A DNA stretch of 64,000 nucleotides, taken from Castellaniella sp. GTDB taxonomy: Bacteria > Pseudomonadota > Gammaproteobacteria > Burkholderiales > Burkholderiaceae_B. A model generated the notes under the pieces. It saw only the letters and a list, made by a program, of their open reading frames with translations. It had not been told where the DNA came from and searched no databases. The first letter of the stretch is position 1; the number at the start of each line of letters is the position of its first letter. Both the position numbers and the translations under genes were made by a program. Positions 62,668 to 64,000 of the stretch are shown piece after piece. The stretch covers positions 1-64,000 of the forward strand of contig NZ_SCQN01000041.1 of NCBI RefSeq assembly GCF_004321985.1. The letters are read 5' to 3'.

Positions 62668-63636
62668 ATGTCACAGCTTCCCCGACTGCCCATCGACCCG
62701 CAGGCCGTCACGCTGCAATTCGCCCGGCGCGCGCCCCTGGATGCCCCACAGTTCCTCTTTGGCGAGATTGCCCAGCGCATGCTGGGGCGCCTGGCTTACA
62801 TCCGCTTTCAGCCCAAAGACATCCTGGACGCCGGCTGCGGCGCCGCCCACGCGCTGGATCCGCTGCGGGCGCGCTACCCCAACCTGAACTACACCGGCCT
62901 GGATGCCTGCAGCCGCCTGCTGGACGTCGCGCGCGACCGCTATGCCGCCAGGCCGGGCTTCTGGCACAAGCTGCGCAACAAGCCCACGCCGGCACCGCGC
63001 TTCGTGCAGGCCGACCTGGCCGACACGGGCCTGGAAGACCAAAGCCAGGATCTGGTGTGGTCCAACCTGGCCCTCCATTGGCACCCGGAACCCCATCTGG
63101 TTCTGCAGGAATGGCGGCGCGTGCTGCGTAACGACGCGCTGGCGATGTACTCCAGCTTCGGCCCGGGGACCTTCAAGGAACTGCGTGAAGCCCTGGCGGA
63201 TGCGGGGCTGGAAACACATGCCATGGAATTCGTGGACATGCACGACTTCGGCGACCTGATGATCCAGGTCGGTTTTGCCGACCCTGTCATGGACCAGGAA
63301 ATCATCACGCTGACCTACAAGACCGTGGAAAGGCTGCTGCACGACATCTACACACTGGGCGGCAATCCACACGCGGAGCGTCACCAGGGGCTGGTGGGTC
63401 GATCCTGGCGCGCACGCCTGGCCCAGTCGCTGGAACGCCGCCGCAGCGCGGACGGAACCATCCATCTGAGTCTGGAAGTCGCCTACGGCCACGCGTGGCG
63501 CGTGGCCACGCGCAAGGGCGTCTTCGGCGACCTGCCGGTCACCGTCTTCAAACGCGCCAAGCCACTGGAAGACGGCAAACTGCCACCACGGGTGGTCCCC
63601 CGCAAGATGGACGACCCCGGCGACGCGGAGCGCTGA
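62668..63636 (+). CDS. bioC: Malonyl-ACP O-methyltransferase BioC-like protein
   Basis: 322 residues. A class I AdoMet methyltransferase: ILDAGCGAAHALDPLRARYP (motif I), DLVWSNLALHW (post-motif) and SSFGPGTFKELREAL, typical of BioC, which methylates malonyl-ACP to start biotin synthesis. The C-terminal part beyond about 230 is longer than in E. coli BioC, as is usual in Burkholderiales. No other bio genes are in the window. Confidence 0.85.
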   Translation: MSQLPRLPIDPQAVTLQFARRAPLDAPQFLFGEIAQRMLGRLAYIRFQPKDILDAGCGAAHALDPLRARYPNLNYTGLDACSRLLDVARDRYAARPGFWHKLRNKPTPAPRFVQADLADTGLEDQSQDLVWSNLALHWHPEPHLVLQEWRRVLRNDALAMYSSFGPGTFKELREALADAGLETHAMEFVDMHDFGDLMIQVGFADPVMDQEIITLTYKTVERLLHDIYTLGGNPHAERHQGLVGRSWRARLAQSLERRRSADGTIHLSLEVAYGHAWRVATRKGVFGDLPVTVFKRAKPLEDGKLPPRVVPRKMDDPGDAER

Positions 63637-63670
63637 GGCCAACGTCCGCCCCCAGCCCGCTGCAAAACCG

Positions 63671-64000
63671 ATGCTCCCGCAACCTACCGTCACTCCCCTG
63701 GCCACCCAGCTGCTGGCGGCCGCTCGCGCGATCCGTGCCGTTCTGGACGGCCAGTCGCTGTCGGCTCATCTGGAACAGGTCCAGGCCCCCTTGCGGCCGG
63801 CCATACAGGCGCTGTCCTTCCACGCGATGCGCCACCTGGGCCTGGCCCGGGCCACGATGCAGGCATTGGTCCCGCGCCAGCCGAGCGACCCGCTGGTCCG
63901 CGCGCTGCTGCTGCTCGGCCTGTGCCTTCTCGAAGCCAGCCTCGCGCACGCCGATGGCCAGGAACAGGCACCTGGCACCCCGATCTATCACCAGCACACG
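63671..64000 (+). CDS. rsmB: 16S rRNA (cytosine(967)-C5)-methyltransferase RsmB, N-terminal part
   Basis: An open frame of 110 codons that runs off the end of the window. LATQLLAAARAIRAVLDGQSLSAHLEQV, then LRPAIQALSFHAMRHLG and RALLLLGLCLLE resemble the NusB-like RNA-binding N-terminal domain of RsmB/Sun in Burkholderiales. The methyltransferase domain is not in the window, so the name rests on this domain only. Confidence 0.65.
   Translation, partial: MLPQPTVTPLATQLLAAARAIRAVLDGQSLSAHLEQVQAPLRPAIQALSFHAMRHLGLARATMQALVPRQPSDPLVRALLLLGLCLLEASLAHADGQEQAPGTPIYHQHT

Overview
The window looks like a chromosomal segment of a high-GC betaproteobacterium (order Burkholderiales), probably Alcaligenaceae or close to Bordetella/Castellaniella. 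The basis is protein character (PanC, PtsN, HprK, GmhA, ScpA, DUF3460, ZapD) and gene order (kdsD-kdsC-lptC-lptA-lptB-hpf-ptsN-hprK-rapZ; grxC-secB-gpsA; ubiE-ubiJ-ubiB). This was judged by eye, without database searches. Nearly all of it is core housekeeping DNA. The accessory part is the first ~3.1 kb.

Layout. 1-3.16 kb: eroded mobile DNA. An IS256-family element with a broken transposase cuts an integrase-like gene. An intact ISL3-family element follows, ending just downstream of the 3' end of tRNA-Pro(CGG). 3.2-6.2 kb: ispB, a DUF815 ATPase and a Nudix/ThiE-like fusion. 6.2-15.1 kb: an MdtABC-type RND efflux operon with its own outer-membrane lipoprotein, placed directly behind zapD. 15.1-17.3 kb: zapD, coaE and an unusual prepilin peptidase. 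17.4-21.4 kb: an NlpE-like lipoprotein, a LuxR-type regulator, panC, scpA, a DUF3460 protein and an XRE/MmyB-type regulator. 21.4-28.4 kb: a B12 block, with metH (frameshifted near its end) divergent from a cobalamin riboswitch followed by btuB-btuF. 28.4-30.1 kb: thiD and a PCMT-family methyltransferase. 30.1-34.9 kb: the ubiquinone block ubiE, Tim44-like, ubiJ, ubiB, plus the heptose adenylyltransferase gene. 35-37 kb: phoB-phoR. 37-41 kb: ilvA, a diguanylate cyclase and a YqaA-like protein. 41-48.6 kb: LPS export/Kdo genes joined to the regulatory PTS genes, ending in rlpA. 48.8-54.4 kb: apt, rsmI, yraN and a coupled chain gmhA-dolP-tlpA-argB-HAD. 54.4-59 kb: moeB/thiF, ctpA, envC, gpmA. 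59-64 kb: rhodanese, grxC, secB, gpsA, trmL, comF, bioC and the start of rsmB.

How the genes work together. Envelope building dominates: Kdo synthesis (KdsD, KdsC), heptose synthesis (GmhA, the RfaE2-type adenylyltransferase), LPS transport (LptA/B/C), septal peptidoglycan handling (EnvC, RlpA, CtpA, ZapD), outer-membrane upkeep (DolP, NlpE-like) and SecB-dependent export. PtsN, HprK and RapZ are the regulatory arm of the nitrogen-type PTS. The B12-dependent methionine synthase and B12 uptake genes share one divergent intergenic region.

I did not find an obviously new system. The best leads are the metH frameshift inside the AdoMet-binding motif, the eroded tRNA-Pro island, the missing rpoN between lptB and hpf, a terminator hairpin that contains the stop codon of the opposing gene, a prepilin peptidase without its cysteine cluster, and several start codons with a -10-like hexamer just upstream and no Shine-Dalgarno.
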